Assembly: GCA_937907245.1 (NCBI GenBank)
Contig: CALCUM010000003.1
Span: 869,501-933,500 of the forward strand
Source: an uncultured Rhodobiaceae bacterium
GTDB taxonomy: Bacteria; Pseudomonadota; Alphaproteobacteria; RS24
DNA length: 64,000 nt
Reading direction: 5' to 3'
Shown here: positions 49,222 to 58,238 of the stretch, piece by piece
How the letters are laid out: the number at the start of each line of letters is the position of its first letter
Position numbering within the stretch: position 1 is the first letter of the stretch
Notes under the pieces: generated by a model
The model's database searches: none
Told to the model about the DNA's origin: nothing
The model's input: only the letters and a program-made list of their open reading frames with translations
Made by a program: the position numbers and the translations under genes

Positions 49222-49252
49222 GGCGCGCTTCGTAAGAAGTGGCGCCTTTTTT
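49222..49252. terminator. Terminator between atpC and purU, probably bidirectional
   Basis: GGCGC-G-CTTC (49222-49231) pairs with GAAG-TG-GCGCC (49236-49246) with a small bulge, followed by TTTTTT on the plus strand. On the minus strand the same hairpin is followed by AATTTTAAA, so it may also end purU. Confidence 0.75.
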
Positions 49253-49256
49253 ATGC

Positions 49257-50096
49257 CTATTCGAAGACTACGGTTTTATTGCCGTTTAAAAACACCCGTC
49301 GTTCCGTAAGCAAGCGAACGGCACGCGCTAGGGCGCGTCGCTCCGTATCGCGGCCCACATCAATAAAGCTGGCAACATCCATATCATGGCGCACCGGCTC
49401 GACGCCTTGGGTGATAATTGGGCCTTCATCTAAATCTGCCGTCACAAAATGCGCCGTCGCCCCGATGATTTTTACGCCGCGTTTGTGCGCCTGACTATAG
49501 GGTTCTGCGCCTTTGAAACTGGGGAGGAAGCTATGATGAATATTGATGATACGTCCGCTATGGCGGGCTACAAAGTCGGGCGTCAGCACTTGCATGTAGC
49601 GGGCAAGAATAACTAGGTCGATTTTCTCATCGGCAATCAAAGCGTCTAATTTGGCTTCATTATCTTGTTTGGCGTCCCGCCCTCCAAGCGTGTGATAAGC
49701 CAGCCCCGCATCCTGCGCCCAATGGCGGCCGGTTTCGTGGTTAGAGGCAATCCCCGCAATCTGCATTTTCAAACTGCCGACTTGCTGGCGGTAAATTAGA
49801 TCAATCAAGCAATGGTCGAATTTGGACAGTAAAATGAGAACGCGCGGGCGCGCCGTCGCATCGCCGACTTGTAAATTCATGTCAAATTCAGACGCTGTGT
49901 CAGCCAATAGGTCTTGCACGTGTTCGCAAGTGGTATCTCCTTCAAAGCCGATACGCATAAAAAACTGTCCAGTCTCGGGGGCGCCATATTGTTGGCTTTC
50001 GACAATATTGAGAGCCTGTTGCGCCAGAATTTGGGTAATCGCGGCCACAATTCCGGGACGGTCTGGGCACGAAAGGGTCAAGATAAAAGACTTCAT
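49257..50096 (-). CDS. purU: Formyltetrahydrofolate deformylase
   Basis: Hydrolyses 10-formyl-THF to THF and formate, balancing one-carbon pools; 279 aa. N-terminal ACT domain (ILTLSCPDRPGIVAAITQIL, residues about 5-80) and a formyltransferase domain with the catalytic Asn-His-Asp set: INIHHSFLPSFKGAEPY and ADLDEGPII. The ACT domain separates it from PurN. The start abuts the stop of the 2OG oxygenase gene (TAAATG). Confidence 0.95.
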   Translation of the reverse strand: MKSFILTLSCPDRPGIVAAITQILAQQALNIVESQQYGAPETGQFFMRIGFEGDTTCEHVQDLLADTASEFDMNLQVGDATARPRVLILLSKFDHCLIDLIYRQQVGSLKMQIAGIASNHETGRHWAQDAGLAYHTLGGRDAKQDNEAKLDALIADEKIDLVILARYMQVLTPDFVARHSGRIINIHHSFLPSFKGAEPYSQAHKRGVKIIGATAHFVTADLDEGPIITQGVEPVRHDMDVASFIDVGRDTERRALARAVRLLTERRVFLNGNKTVVFE

Positions 50097-51074
50097 TTAG
50101 CGCTCCTGCCGGTATTCAAAACTTTGTTCAATCTTCATCAGTAAATGTTCCAAGGCGGTCGCATCTTCATAGTGCCGCCCTTCGCCTTCCCGCAAGCAAT
50201 TGGGGAGGGGGGATAAATCTGCCGTGGCATCTGGGTCGAAAAAATAGGCCATCGAGTGGCGCGTTTTGCCCGAGCGATTAACCACACGGTGCCGCGTTGA
50301 CGCATATCTATCATTGGTCCAACGGGCCATCATATCGCCAATGTTCACCACCAAATGTTCCCGAGAGGCGGGTATCGCCATCCATTCCCCATGGGGGCTC
50401 CGCACTTCTAAGCCCGCTTCATCGCATTGCAACAATAGGGTTAAACAGCCAAAATCTGTATGGGCGCCCGCGCCCAATACATCCTCCTCGCGCATGGGCG
50501 GATATCGTAAAGGCGCTAATGTGGCCATCGGCAACTGAAGCCAAGGGTCAAAATGCGACGCTTGCAGACCCAGCGACAGGGCAAATGCCTGCATGAGTTG
50601 ACGCGAGAGGGCTTCGCAGTCTTGGTAAATCGCCTGCATAGCCGCCTTAAATGCGGCGCCACCCGCGGCCTCGCTTGGCCATTGGTTGGGGCCATGCAAC
50701 GCCATTCCGGCTTTCACCTGCGGGTGGTCGGTGGCCAAATCTCGGCCTATTTTCAACCCTTCTTTGTCGTCGCCTTGGCTTTGCGTTTCCCCGTCCAAAA
50801 CTTCTTGGCCATGGCCAAACCAGCCTCGATGGCAGGCCGATTTTTCGATGTTGATTTCTTGCTTTTGCGCAATCGGGAGGTCAAAAAATCTCGCCGCTTG
50901 CGTAAACGCCGCCTCTATAACGGGCGCTTTCAGGCCATGGTTGGCGAGCAGAAAAAAGCCGTTCTCTCGGCACGCCGTTCCAATGGCATCGGCGATGTCT
51001 TGGCGGGCCGCATCGCTTCCCCTTCGCCCATCTGGCGCGAAAGCATGAAAGTCGATGACCGGCAGGGTTTGCAT
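50097..51074 (-). CDS. 2-oxoglutarate/Fe(II)-dependent oxygenase, isopenicillin-N-synthase family
   Basis: 325 aa from the ATG at 51074, one base after the rppH stop. Non-heme iron ligands H205, D207 (GAHTDFG) and H262 (RHRVVN), and the 2-oxoglutarate-binding R272/S274 (TRHSMAYFF). The N-terminal DIOX_N region is LPVIDFHAF to NGFFLLANHGL. IPNS-fold enzymes oxidise very different small molecules, so the substrate is open. Placement between rppH and purU gives no clear pathway link. Confidence 0.88.
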   Translation of the reverse strand: MQTLPVIDFHAFAPDGRRGSDAARQDIADAIGTACRENGFFLLANHGLKAPVIEAAFTQAARFFDLPIAQKQEINIEKSACHRGWFGHGQEVLDGETQSQGDDKEGLKIGRDLATDHPQVKAGMALHGPNQWPSEAAGGAAFKAAMQAIYQDCEALSRQLMQAFALSLGLQASHFDPWLQLPMATLAPLRYPPMREEDVLGAGAHTDFGCLTLLLQCDEAGLEVRSPHGEWMAIPASREHLVVNIGDMMARWTNDRYASTRHRVVNRSGKTRHSMAYFFDPDATADLSPLPNCLREGEGRHYEDATALEHLLMKIEQSFEYRQER

Positions 51075-51075
51075 G

Positions 51076-51603
51076 TTAACTCTGAATTCCGCCAAGAAAG
51101 GCGAGGCGCCGATCCAGCTCAGTATAAATTGGTTTTTTAAAATCAATCACCATGGCAGCACATTCCGATAGCGGGCGCCATTGCCATTCATCAAATTCGA
51201 TTTGGCTATGCGAGGTCAGGTTAATCTCGCTGTCCGACCCCAAAAATTGCATCGCGAACCATTTCTGTTTCTGGCCCCGAAACCGCCCTTTGAGGGCAGA
51301 CCCGATCAAAGCCTCCGGCAAATCATAGGGCAGCCAATCTGGTAGCTCATAGATTAGTTTTGCCTTGGTAACCCCGGTTTCTTCGGCTAATTCCCGATAA
51401 GCCGCCGCCAAGGGCGTTTCGCCATCGTCGATACCCCCTTGGGGCAATTGCCATGGGGGAGCCGTCTCGGGTAATGTATCGGCACGCCTTTTGCCACTCC
51501 ACACTCGCCCCTCACGATTGAACAAAGCAATGCCCACACAAGGCCGATAGGCCAAGGCTTGAGCCGGGTGGTCATCCGAGTAATTAGGAACAGCGTAACT
51601 CAT
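51076..51603 (-). CDS. rppH: RNA 5'-pyrophosphohydrolase RppH
   Basis: NUDIX enzyme that removes pyrophosphate from mRNA 5' ends and starts decay; 175 aa. Nudix box from G56 to V78 (GGIDDGETPLAAAYRELAEE). YRPCVGIALFN and WQLPQGG at the N-terminus and the HSQIEFDEWQWRP segment distinguish RppH from other Nudix proteins. The ATG at 51603 is preceded by TTG in frame; ATG is preferred. Follows ctpA by 9 nt. Confidence 0.93.
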   Translation of the reverse strand: MSYAVPNYSDDHPAQALAYRPCVGIALFNREGRVWSGKRRADTLPETAPPWQLPQGGIDDGETPLAAAYRELAEETGVTKAKLIYELPDWLPYDLPEALIGSALKGRFRGQKQKWFAMQFLGSDSEINLTSHSQIEFDEWQWRPLSECAAMVIDFKKPIYTELDRRLAFLGGIQS

Positions 51604-51612
51604 CAAATAATC

Positions 51613-52953
51613 TCAAGAAGCAGGTTCAAACTCGGCTTTGGCTTTGTGTAGCCCAAGCAATAAGTCCACAGCCCGAGACAATTGCTTGTCGTCTTTCGGC
51701 TCTGGCGGAATGAAAGCAACGGCATTACGACGCTTTTTCTTTTTGCCTTTTTGATTGGATTTTCCATCGATGTTCTGGCCATCCAAAGCGCCGCGCAAAT
51801 CCGACTCGCGCCGGCCTTTGCGGTCTTTTAAGTCTTCCGGCAATTGTTGCTCGGCAATAATATCTGGCGTAATGCCCTTGGCTTGGATGGAACGACCCGA
51901 CGGCGTGAAATAGCGCGCCGTAGTCATCCGCAAAGCGCCCGAGTTAGGCAGTGGCATAATCGATTGCACAGACCCTTTGCCAAAACTTTGGGTGCCCATA
52001 ATCACACCCCGGTGATGGTCTTGTAAGGCGCCGGCAACAATCTCGGCAGCGGAGGCAGAGCCGCCGTTAATCATCACGACGATAGGATACCCACTTGCCA
52101 TGTCGCCACGCCGAGCGCTAAAGCGCGAGCTATCGTCTTCATTGCGGCCGCGGGTCGAGACAATTTCGCCTTTTTCCAGCATCGTATCGGAAACTGAAAT
52201 AGCCTCGCGCAACAGCCCGCCTGGGTTATTGCGAAGGTCAAGGATGTAGCCAGCCAGATTGTCTTTGCCAATTTGTGCGGGCAGCTCGTTGAAGGCTTTC
52301 TTTAAATTTTTTGTGGTCTGCTGGTTAAACGTCGTCAGTCGAATATAGCCGATGTTTTTGTCGGGCCCCTCTATGCGGGTGCGGACGGCGCGAATGCGAA
52401 TGGTGTCGCGCACGATGGTAATCTCGAGCGGCTCATCTTCGCCCTCGCGCAAAACTGTGAGGGTGATGGGCTTGCCTTTTTCACCGCGCATCAACTCAAC
52501 GGCTTGTGTCAAGGTCAGCCCCATAATCGGCTTTCCGTCTAGCTCCGCAATCAAATCATTGGGGCGCATGCCCGCCCGACTGGCCGGGGTCTCATCGATC
52601 GGCGCGATGACTTTCACCAGTCCATTTTCCATGGTCACTTCAATGCCCAGTCCACCAAATTCGCCCTTGGTTTCCACCTGCATGTCCTCAAAACCTTTGG
52701 GCGGCAAGTAAGACGAATGCGGGTCGAGCGATGTCATCAAGCCAGATAAAGCCGCCTCGATGAGTTCTTTGTCCGAAGGCGCATCGACATAATTGCGGCG
52801 CACTTGCTCGAGAACATCTCCGAATAAAGTGAGTTGTTCGTATAGCTCTTTTTCATCTGTACGGTCGGCCAGCGCTGGCGCCATGCAAAGCGTGGCTGTC
52901 ATCAGGGCGGCGCAGCTGAGCGTGCGAAGACTAGCAAAAAGGGGCAGGTTCAT
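51613..52953 (-). CDS. ctpA: S41 family C-terminal processing peptidase CtpA
   Basis: Periplasmic serine protease with a PDZ domain; 446 aa. Signal peptide about 1-29 (cleavage near ALA). PDZ domain roughly 95-175 (GLGIEVTMENGLVKVIAPI, GMRPNDLIAELDG). The catalytic dyad is S301 in NGGSASAAEI and K326 in GTQSFGKGSV, 25 residues apart as in E. coli Prc. A Lys-rich stretch (KGKKKKRR, about residue 405) precedes the C-terminus. Often works with an EnvC/NlpD-type regulator in peptidoglycan hydrolase turnover; envC lies immediately upstream. Confidence 0.95.
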   Translation of the reverse strand: MNLPLFASLRTLSCAALMTATLCMAPALADRTDEKELYEQLTLFGDVLEQVRRNYVDAPSDKELIEAALSGLMTSLDPHSSYLPPKGFEDMQVETKGEFGGLGIEVTMENGLVKVIAPIDETPASRAGMRPNDLIAELDGKPIMGLTLTQAVELMRGEKGKPITLTVLREGEDEPLEITIVRDTIRIRAVRTRIEGPDKNIGYIRLTTFNQQTTKNLKKAFNELPAQIGKDNLAGYILDLRNNPGGLLREAISVSDTMLEKGEIVSTRGRNEDDSSRFSARRGDMASGYPIVVMINGGSASAAEIVAGALQDHHRGVIMGTQSFGKGSVQSIMPLPNSGALRMTTARYFTPSGRSIQAKGITPDIIAEQQLPEDLKDRKGRRESDLRGALDGQNIDGKSNQKGKKKKRRNAVAFIPPEPKDDKQLSRAVDLLLGLHKAKAEFEPAS

Positions 52954-52987
52954 AAGTTTTCCGTTTCCAGCTCATCAAGAGCCCGAT

Positions 52988-54151
52988 TTATGATTTCAAC
53001 CAAGGCGTGGGGTCAATCGGTTCCCCTTTATATCGTAACTCCATATATAGCTGACTGCGGCCAGAAGACCCAGACCCCAATTGTTGATTTTCATCCAATA
53101 GGGTGCCGATCGGCTCGCCTGCTAATATCTCTTGGCCAACAAAACCCTGAACTTCTTCTAGTCCGGCCAAAATCATTTGATAGCCGCCAGCAACGCCCAA
53201 AATAATAATGCCGCCATATTGGCGAAACGGCCCGCTGTAGAGGACTTGAGCATCGTAAGGCGCGGTAATTTGCGCGCCCGCTCGCGCACTAATCGAGACG
53301 CCTTGTTGGGAGACACCGTTCTCATTTTTCTCTCCAAAGCCGCGGGTCACTTGGCCAGCCACGGGCAGGGGCAATAGGCCTCGCGCGCGCCCAAAAGTTC
53401 CGCTGCGCGCGACCGGTTTGGATTTTTGTCGCTTTTGTAACCGTTGTGTCAAATCTCGTAAATCACGCGCTTCGCGCACTAATTTAGCAATGGCTTGGGC
53501 TTCGAGCCGCGCTTCCTTACGGGCTTTTACCTCGTCGCGGGCTTTTTGGGCAATCGCCGTGTTCATGTCTTTGCGTGCGGTGGCGGCGTCCTGTTCAGCG
53601 ACAATCAGAGCCCTAGATTGCTTGTCCATGCGGCGACGAATGGCCGATAGCTCGGTTAATTGATCGCGCAATTGGCCCGCTCGCGCCTCCATGCCGGGCA
53701 CAATGGCACTCATCACCAAGGCGCCTTGCACGGCGTCCAGCGCGTCCTCGGCATGAACCGCAAACGCAGGCGCGGGTTGTTGTTGCATGGCTTGCAAGCC
53801 GGCTAGCAGCTTTGAGAGCGCGGCGCGGTCTCTTTGCAGGTCTTCATCTAATTGGTTTTCCGTGACAGCTAATTCGCTCAACCGAGTCTCCAATCGGTCA
53901 CGCTCCGCATCGATGTTTTGTAGGTCTTTGGCTAGGGCAATGATGCGTTTTCGCAAAGCGCGCTGCTGCACTTTCAAAGCTTCGGCGGCGGCCTGTAATT
54001 CAGCTTGGCGGGCTTTGCGGTCTTTAATTTCATCCGATAAGGCGTTTAACTTTTGCAGCTTATCTTGGCCCCAAACAGGCGACAGGGGCAGGCAGACAGC
54101 GAAGCAAAGCAGGGCTGCCATAAGGTTTGAAATTTTGCGCGCGCGTATCAT
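52988..54151 (-). CDS. envC: EnvC-like murein hydrolase activator with degenerate LytM domain
   Basis: 387 aa from the ATG at 54151. Signal peptide about 1-29. Residues about 30-245 form long coiled coils rich in Arg, Ala, Glu and Gln. The C-terminal LytM domain (about 265-387) lacks all zinc ligands: the usual HxxxD is QQGVSIS, the HG step is ILGVAGGYQ, and HxH is QLYMELRY. This fits an amidase activator, not an enzyme. The start overlaps the rlmH stop by 1 nt (TGATG). Confidence 0.88.
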   Translation of the reverse strand: MIRARKISNLMAALLCFAVCLPLSPVWGQDKLQKLNALSDEIKDRKARQAELQAAAEALKVQQRALRKRIIALAKDLQNIDAERDRLETRLSELAVTENQLDEDLQRDRAALSKLLAGLQAMQQQPAPAFAVHAEDALDAVQGALVMSAIVPGMEARAGQLRDQLTELSAIRRRMDKQSRALIVAEQDAATARKDMNTAIAQKARDEVKARKEARLEAQAIAKLVREARDLRDLTQRLQKRQKSKPVARSGTFGRARGLLPLPVAGQVTRGFGEKNENGVSQQGVSISARAGAQITAPYDAQVLYSGPFRQYGGIIILGVAGGYQMILAGLEEVQGFVGQEILAGEPIGTLLDENQQLGSGSSGRSQLYMELRYKGEPIDPTPWLKS

Positions 54152-54612
54152 CAATCCCGATGATAAGGGTGGTTGGCCAAAATGGAAATGGCTCGCCAAA
54201 TTTGTTCGGCCAATAAAACGCGTGCCAAAATATGCGGCCAAGTCATCGGCCCCAGCGCAATTAGCATATTGGCGCGTTGGCGAAGGGTCTCTGACAGGCC
54301 ATCGGCGGCGCCCAGCACAAAAATTACCTCGCGCGTGCCATCATCGCGCCAATGCGCCAGCTTTTCCGCAAAGGCTCGGCTGGCCAAAGATTTGCCGCGT
54401 TCATCCAGCGCCACCACAAAAGCATTGGGGGCAGCGGCTAGGGCATCTTCTATTTTGCTATTGGCGCCGGCTTGATCTTTTATTTCCGTGACGCCCAATC
54501 CGTCGAGGGCGAGGGCGCGTCCGGTCTTTGAGATGCGTGCCGCATAGGTGTCAAACAGGGGCGCTTCCTTTTGGCCACGCATTTGTCCGACCGCCAAGAC
54601 CGACAGTTTCAC
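54151..54612 (-). CDS. rlmH: 23S rRNA pseudouridine1915 N3-methyltransferase RlmH
   Basis: SPOUT methyltransferase acting on 70S ribosomes; 153 aa, normal length. MKLSVLAVGQMR at the N-terminus and the SAM-binding knot FVLGAADGLS with the C-terminal HILARVLLAEQIWRA-HPYHRD pattern are characteristic. rsfS is 5 nt upstream and envC overlaps downstream. Confidence 0.96.
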   Translation of the reverse strand: MKLSVLAVGQMRGQKEAPLFDTYAARISKTGRALALDGLGVTEIKDQAGANSKIEDALAAAPNAFVVALDERGKSLASRAFAEKLAHWRDDGTREVIFVLGAADGLSETLRQRANMLIALGPMTWPHILARVLLAEQIWRAISILANHPYHRD

Positions 54613-54617
54613 GGCCT

Positions 54618-55013
54618 TTAATCCGCTTTTTTGGGCGGATTATCGGGGGAATAGGAAACCAGTTCAGCATCGGTGGCCCACATTTTTTCTAGCGCGTAGA
54701 ACTCGCGAACTTCGGCGCGGAAAATATGCACCACGACATCGCCCGCATCGACCAATACCCAATCGCCGGTAGTTTGACCTTCGGTGCGAATGTCTTTTTG
54801 CCCAGCTGCTTTCAGCTTGCGTTGCAAGTGGTCGGCCAAAGCGGCGACGTGGCGTTTCGAGCGCCCCGTGGCAACCACCATATGGTCGGCCAGCGCTGTT
54901 TTACCGTTTAAATCGATGGTGACAATATCCTGCGCCAGATCGTCGTCTAGACTGGTCAGAACCATATCATGAAGCACGCCGTCATCCAGACCGGGTTGCT
55001 TGCTTTTTGCCAT
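54618..55013 (-). CDS. rsfS: Ribosomal silencing factor RsfS
   Basis: Binds L14 and blocks subunit joining during starvation; 131 aa. IDLNGKTALADHMVVATGRSKRHV and GDWVLVDAGDVVVHIFRAEVREFYALEKMW are family signatures. The C-terminal tail is short and charged (SPDNPPKKAD). Follows nadD after 108 nt, a gap larger than elsewhere in this run. Confidence 0.95.
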   Translation of the reverse strand: MAKSKQPGLDDGVLHDMVLTSLDDDLAQDIVTIDLNGKTALADHMVVATGRSKRHVAALADHLQRKLKAAGQKDIRTEGQTTGDWVLVDAGDVVVHIFRAEVREFYALEKMWATDAELVSYSPDNPPKKAD

Positions 55014-55063
55014 TGGCTTCGTGTCGCTCAGAGCGGTTTCCTCGCTTTGCTATACGCAAAATT

Positions 55064-55102
55064 ACTGATGATTCAGTGTTCGCGCAGTCTAACCATAGTT
55101 AG
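55064..55102. promoter_or_regulatory. Two small dyads in the nadD-rsfS gap
   Basis: ACTGA-TGAT-TCAGT (55064-55077) and CTAAC-CATA-GTTAG (55089-55102) are two perfect 5-4-5 inverted repeats separated by 11 nt. They could be operators or hairpins upstream of rsfS; no clean -10/-35 was recognised here. Confidence 0.3.
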
Positions 55103-55121
55103 GGTCAAAGTTCAATTGTCT

Positions 55122-55718
55122 TTACTTGCCCGCTTGTCGGTTACGCAACGCGGTGGAAGAAAGCGGCGACAACTCACCCTCCAATAGAACCCAAGCGGGC
55201 GCCGCTTTGGTTTTCAATTGGCTGGCCGCATCGCTGGGCAATTGGGCTTCTAAAAAAGCCATTGCTGCCGGGGCCTCGAGCGCTGCGCGAAGGTCGTCGC
55301 CGCGCGGATAGACCGCCACGGGTATCTCCCGCATCAGGCTTTGCCAATCTTTCCATTGATGCATTTGGCTCAAATTATCGGCGCCCAGCAGCCAGATAAA
55401 ACGCACGTCAGGGTGGCGGGCTTTCAAAGCTCGCACCGTGTCGATGGCATATTGCGTGCCCAACTCGGCCTCTATGGCGTCGACATGAAATTGGGCGTGT
55501 TTGGCCAAGTCACGGGTTGCGCTAAGGCGCGCTTTTAGCTCGTTGGCGGCATTGGTTTTCAATGGGTTTTGCGGGCTCACCATCCACCATATGTAATCTA
55601 CCCCAAGGGTCGACAGGGCGGCTTCGGCTACCAAGCGATGGCCAGCATGGGGCGGGTCAAAACTGCCGCCAAAAAGGGCGATGGTCTGACCAGAGCTTAA
55701 AAATGGCTGCACCTTCAC
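55122..55718 (-). CDS. nadD: Nicotinate-nucleotide adenylyltransferase
   Basis: Makes nicotinate adenine dinucleotide in NAD synthesis; 198 aa. The nucleotidyltransferase motif GGSFDPPHAGH spans 17-27, and the second motif is LSSTALRNRQ near the C-terminus. The chain ends a few residues later, slightly short of the family norm. The 69-nt gap after proA holds tandem repeats. Confidence 0.94.
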   Translation of the reverse strand: MKVQPFLSSGQTIALFGGSFDPPHAGHRLVAEAALSTLGVDYIWWMVSPQNPLKTNAANELKARLSATRDLAKHAQFHVDAIEAELGTQYAIDTVRALKARHPDVRFIWLLGADNLSQMHQWKDWQSLMREIPVAVYPRGDDLRAALEAPAAMAFLEAQLPSDAASQLKTKAAPAWVLLEGELSPLSSTALRNRQAGK

Positions 55719-55750
55719 ATACTTACCCTCACATCCTCTCTTTGCGCTTA

Positions 55751-55803
55751 TTCAGGCCGCGTTTGGCTCTACTTAGGCCGCGTGGCTCTACTTAGGCCGC
55801 GTC
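55751..55803. repeat. Tandem repeat spanning the proA stop
   Basis: Copies of a 19-21 bp unit (ttaggccgcgt plus ggctctac) lie at 55751-55772, 55773-55791 and, partially, from 55792. The first has two extra T residues and one substitution. The partial copy is part of the proA coding end, and the TAG stop (55788-55790) lies in the second copy. Confidence 0.8.
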
Positions 55804-57062
55804 TCGCCGTGCCCCCGCACGGCATATTTAAAGCTAGTCAATTGTTCTAGCCCCACAGGGCCGCGCGCATGAAAGCGCCCCGTAGCAATACCAATTTCCG
55901 CGCCCATGCCAAATTCGCCGCCATCGGCAAATTGGGTCGAGGCATTATGCATAACAATGGCGCTATCGACGCGGTTTAAAAATTCAGCCGCTTTCTCGGC
56001 GTCGTCGCTGACAATGGCTTCCGTGTGGCCCGAGCCATATTGCGCGATATGCGCCACGGCTTCGTCCAATCCTTGCACCACTTTGACGGCAATAATCGCG
56101 TCCAAATATTCTTCGTACCAATCTTGCTCGACGGCAGGCGTTACGCGCGCATCCGCGTTTTGCGCCTGCGCATCGCCGCGCACCGCGCAACCGGCATCTA
56201 GAAGTGCTTCCAGTAGCGGCTTTAAATGCGTATCCGCACATTTTGCATCGACCAAAAGCGTTTCAGCCGCGCCGCAAATTCCGGTGCGCCGCATTTTCGC
56301 ATTCACGACAATCTCGCGCGCCATATCCAAATCGCTCGCCGCTTCGACATAAACATGACAAACGCCGTCCAAATGCGCAAAAACCGGAACCCGTGCTTCT
56401 TCCTGCACGCGCCCCACCAACCCTTTGCCGCCACGCGGCACAATCACATCCACCGTGTCGCCGAGGCCCGCCAGCATCATGCCCACAGCTGCGCGGTCTG
56501 GCGTGTCGACAATTTGGACGCAATGTTCGTTTAACCCAGCCGCTTTTAGCGCGCGCGAAAAACACGCATGAATAAGGCGCGCTGAGTTTTGAATTTCAGA
56601 CGAGCCGCGCAAAATAACCGCATTGCCTGACTTCAAACAAAGCGCTGCCGCATCGGCGGTCACATTGGGGCGGCTTTCATAAATCACCCCAATAACGCCC
56701 AAAGGCACGCGCACGCGAGAGATATCCAGCCCACTTTCAACCTGCCAATTGGCCATCACATCCCCAACGGGGTCCGGGAGCTTGACGATGGCTTCTAGCG
56801 CTTTGGCAATGCCTTCGAGGCGGGCTTCGTCCAGCATAATGCGGTCGAGACGGGCGGCGCCCACATCTTGGTTTTGAGCCAGATGCAAATCTTTTTGGTT
56901 GGCCGCAATAATATTGGCGGCATCGGCGCGCAGCTCATTGGCGGCGTTTTGCAGGGCTGCGTCTTTTTGGGCGCTGGGGGCAATCGCTAATTGGCGAGCG
57001 GCTAATTTAGCTTGGCTGCCGAGGCGCAACATTTGGGTCTCTAGGGATTTTATATCGCTCAT
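55788..57062 (-). CDS. proA: Glutamate-5-semialdehyde dehydrogenase (gamma-glutamyl phosphate reductase)
   Basis: Second step of proline synthesis; 424 aa. Catalytic cysteine C263 in [29 protein letters not shown] and RGSSEIQNS are conserved. Overlaps proB by 4 nt, which is typical and supports channeling of the labile glutamyl phosphate. The last residues (ETRPK) are encoded in a tandem repeat. Confidence 0.97.
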   Translation of the reverse strand: MSDIKSLETQMLRLGSQAKLAARQLAIAPSAQKDAALQNAANELRADAANIIAANQKDLHLAQNQDVGAARLDRIMLDEARLEGIAKALEAIVKLPDPVGDVMANWQVESGLDISRVRVPLGVIGVIYESRPNVTADAAALCLKSGNAVILRGSSEIQNSARLIHACFSRALKAAGLNEHCVQIVDTPDRAAVGMMLAGLGDTVDVIVPRGGKGLVGRVQEEARVPVFAHLDGVCHVYVEAASDLDMAREIVVNAKMRRTGICGAAETLLVDAKCADTHLKPLLEALLDAGCAVRGDAQAQNADARVTPAVEQDWYEEYLDAIIAVKVVQGLDEAVAHIAQYGSGHTEAIVSDDAEKAAEFLNRVDSAIVMHNASTQFADGGEFGMGAEIGIATGRFHARGPVGLEQLTSFKYAVRGHGETRPK

Positions 57063-58219
57063 TTTAGCTCTCCACTGGCGGTCGTCATCAGTACCATATC
57101 ATCGCGATGCACCATTTCGGTGCGCTCTAGATTATATTGCTCGACGTCTGGCAAAGCGGCAATGGCTTTGCTGTCTTTGCCGATAATCAAACGGGCCTCG
57201 GAGCTGGCATAAGCGCTAAGGCCACGCGCAATCTCTTGCCCGTCGGGGGCGATAATCGACAAGCAATCGCCGCGCTCAAACTCGCCCTCAAGACTTTGGA
57301 TGCCGACCGGCAGCAGCGAATTTCCAGCCGCCAAGGCGCGCACAGCCCCAGCATCCAAATGGACGGCGCCGGAGGGATGCAACGTGCTGGCAATCCAATT
57401 TTTGCGCGCCGTTAAAGGGTTGGCACGGGCGCGAAACAGCGTCGAGCGCGCGCCTTGTGCCAAGGCCCGGAGCGGCGATAGCCCGCGGCCACTGGCTAGC
57501 ACCATATGACATCCGGCGCTTTGGGCAATTTCGCCCGCTTGCAATTTAGTCACCATGCCGCCCGAGCCATGTTGCGAGCCACTAGGCCCGGCCATGGCCG
57601 TAATTTCGGGCGTAATTTCTTCCACCACATCTAAAAATTCTGCCGTATCTGTGTCTTGTGGATTGGCGGTGTAAAGCCCATCGATATCGCTGAACAACAC
57701 AAGGCAATCGGCCGAAACCATGGCCGCCACGCGCGCCGCCAAACGATCATTGTCGCCATAGCGCAGCTCTTGCGTGGCCAAAGTGTCATTCTCATTAATA
57801 ATCGGAATGGCGCCCATATCCAGAAGCGCATTGAGGGTTTGGCGCGCATTTAAATAGCGTCGGCGCTGTTCGGTGTCCTCAGCGGTTAATAAAACTTGGG
57901 CGGTGGTTATCCCATGGGCGCCCAGGGCTGCTTGCCAGCCACGCACCAATTCAATTTGGCCTGTTGCCGAAGCGGCTTGGCTTTGCGCCACATTTAAATC
58001 TTGGCGTTGAAGGTTTAATTTGGCGCAGCCCAGCGCCAAAGCACCAGAGGTCACGACGATGATTTTTTGTCCTTTGGCGCGCGCGTCCGCAATATCGCTG
58101 GCCATAGCGGCCAGCCATTCAACGTTCAAGCCTTGGGTGTCTTCATCGGTTTGGCTGAGCAGCAGGGACGAACCGATTTTGAGAACCAAAGTTGTTGCGG
58201 TTTGTATTTCGATACGCAT
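57059..58219 (-). CDS. proB: Glutamate 5-kinase with PUA domain
   Basis: First committed step of proline synthesis; 386 aa. Amino-acid-kinase domain about 1-260 ([38 protein letters not shown]) followed by a C-terminal PUA domain from about residue 285 ([24 protein letters not shown]). Feedback inhibition by proline is expected for the family. Follows obgE by 19 nt. Confidence 0.97.
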   Translation of the reverse strand: MRIEIQTATTLVLKIGSSLLLSQTDEDTQGLNVEWLAAMASDIADARAKGQKIIVVTSGALALGCAKLNLQRQDLNVAQSQAASATGQIELVRGWQAALGAHGITTAQVLLTAEDTEQRRRYLNARQTLNALLDMGAIPIINENDTLATQELRYGDNDRLAARVAAMVSADCLVLFSDIDGLYTANPQDTDTAEFLDVVEEITPEITAMAGPSGSQHGSGGMVTKLQAGEIAQSAGCHMVLASGRGLSPLRALAQGARSTLFRARANPLTARKNWIASTLHPSGAVHLDAGAVRALAAGNSLLPVGIQSLEGEFERGDCLSIIAPDGQEIARGLSAYASSEARLIIGKDSKAIAALPDVEQYNLERTEMVHRDDMVLMTTASGELK

Positions 58220-58238
58220 CGCTTCCTCACTTCTTTCT

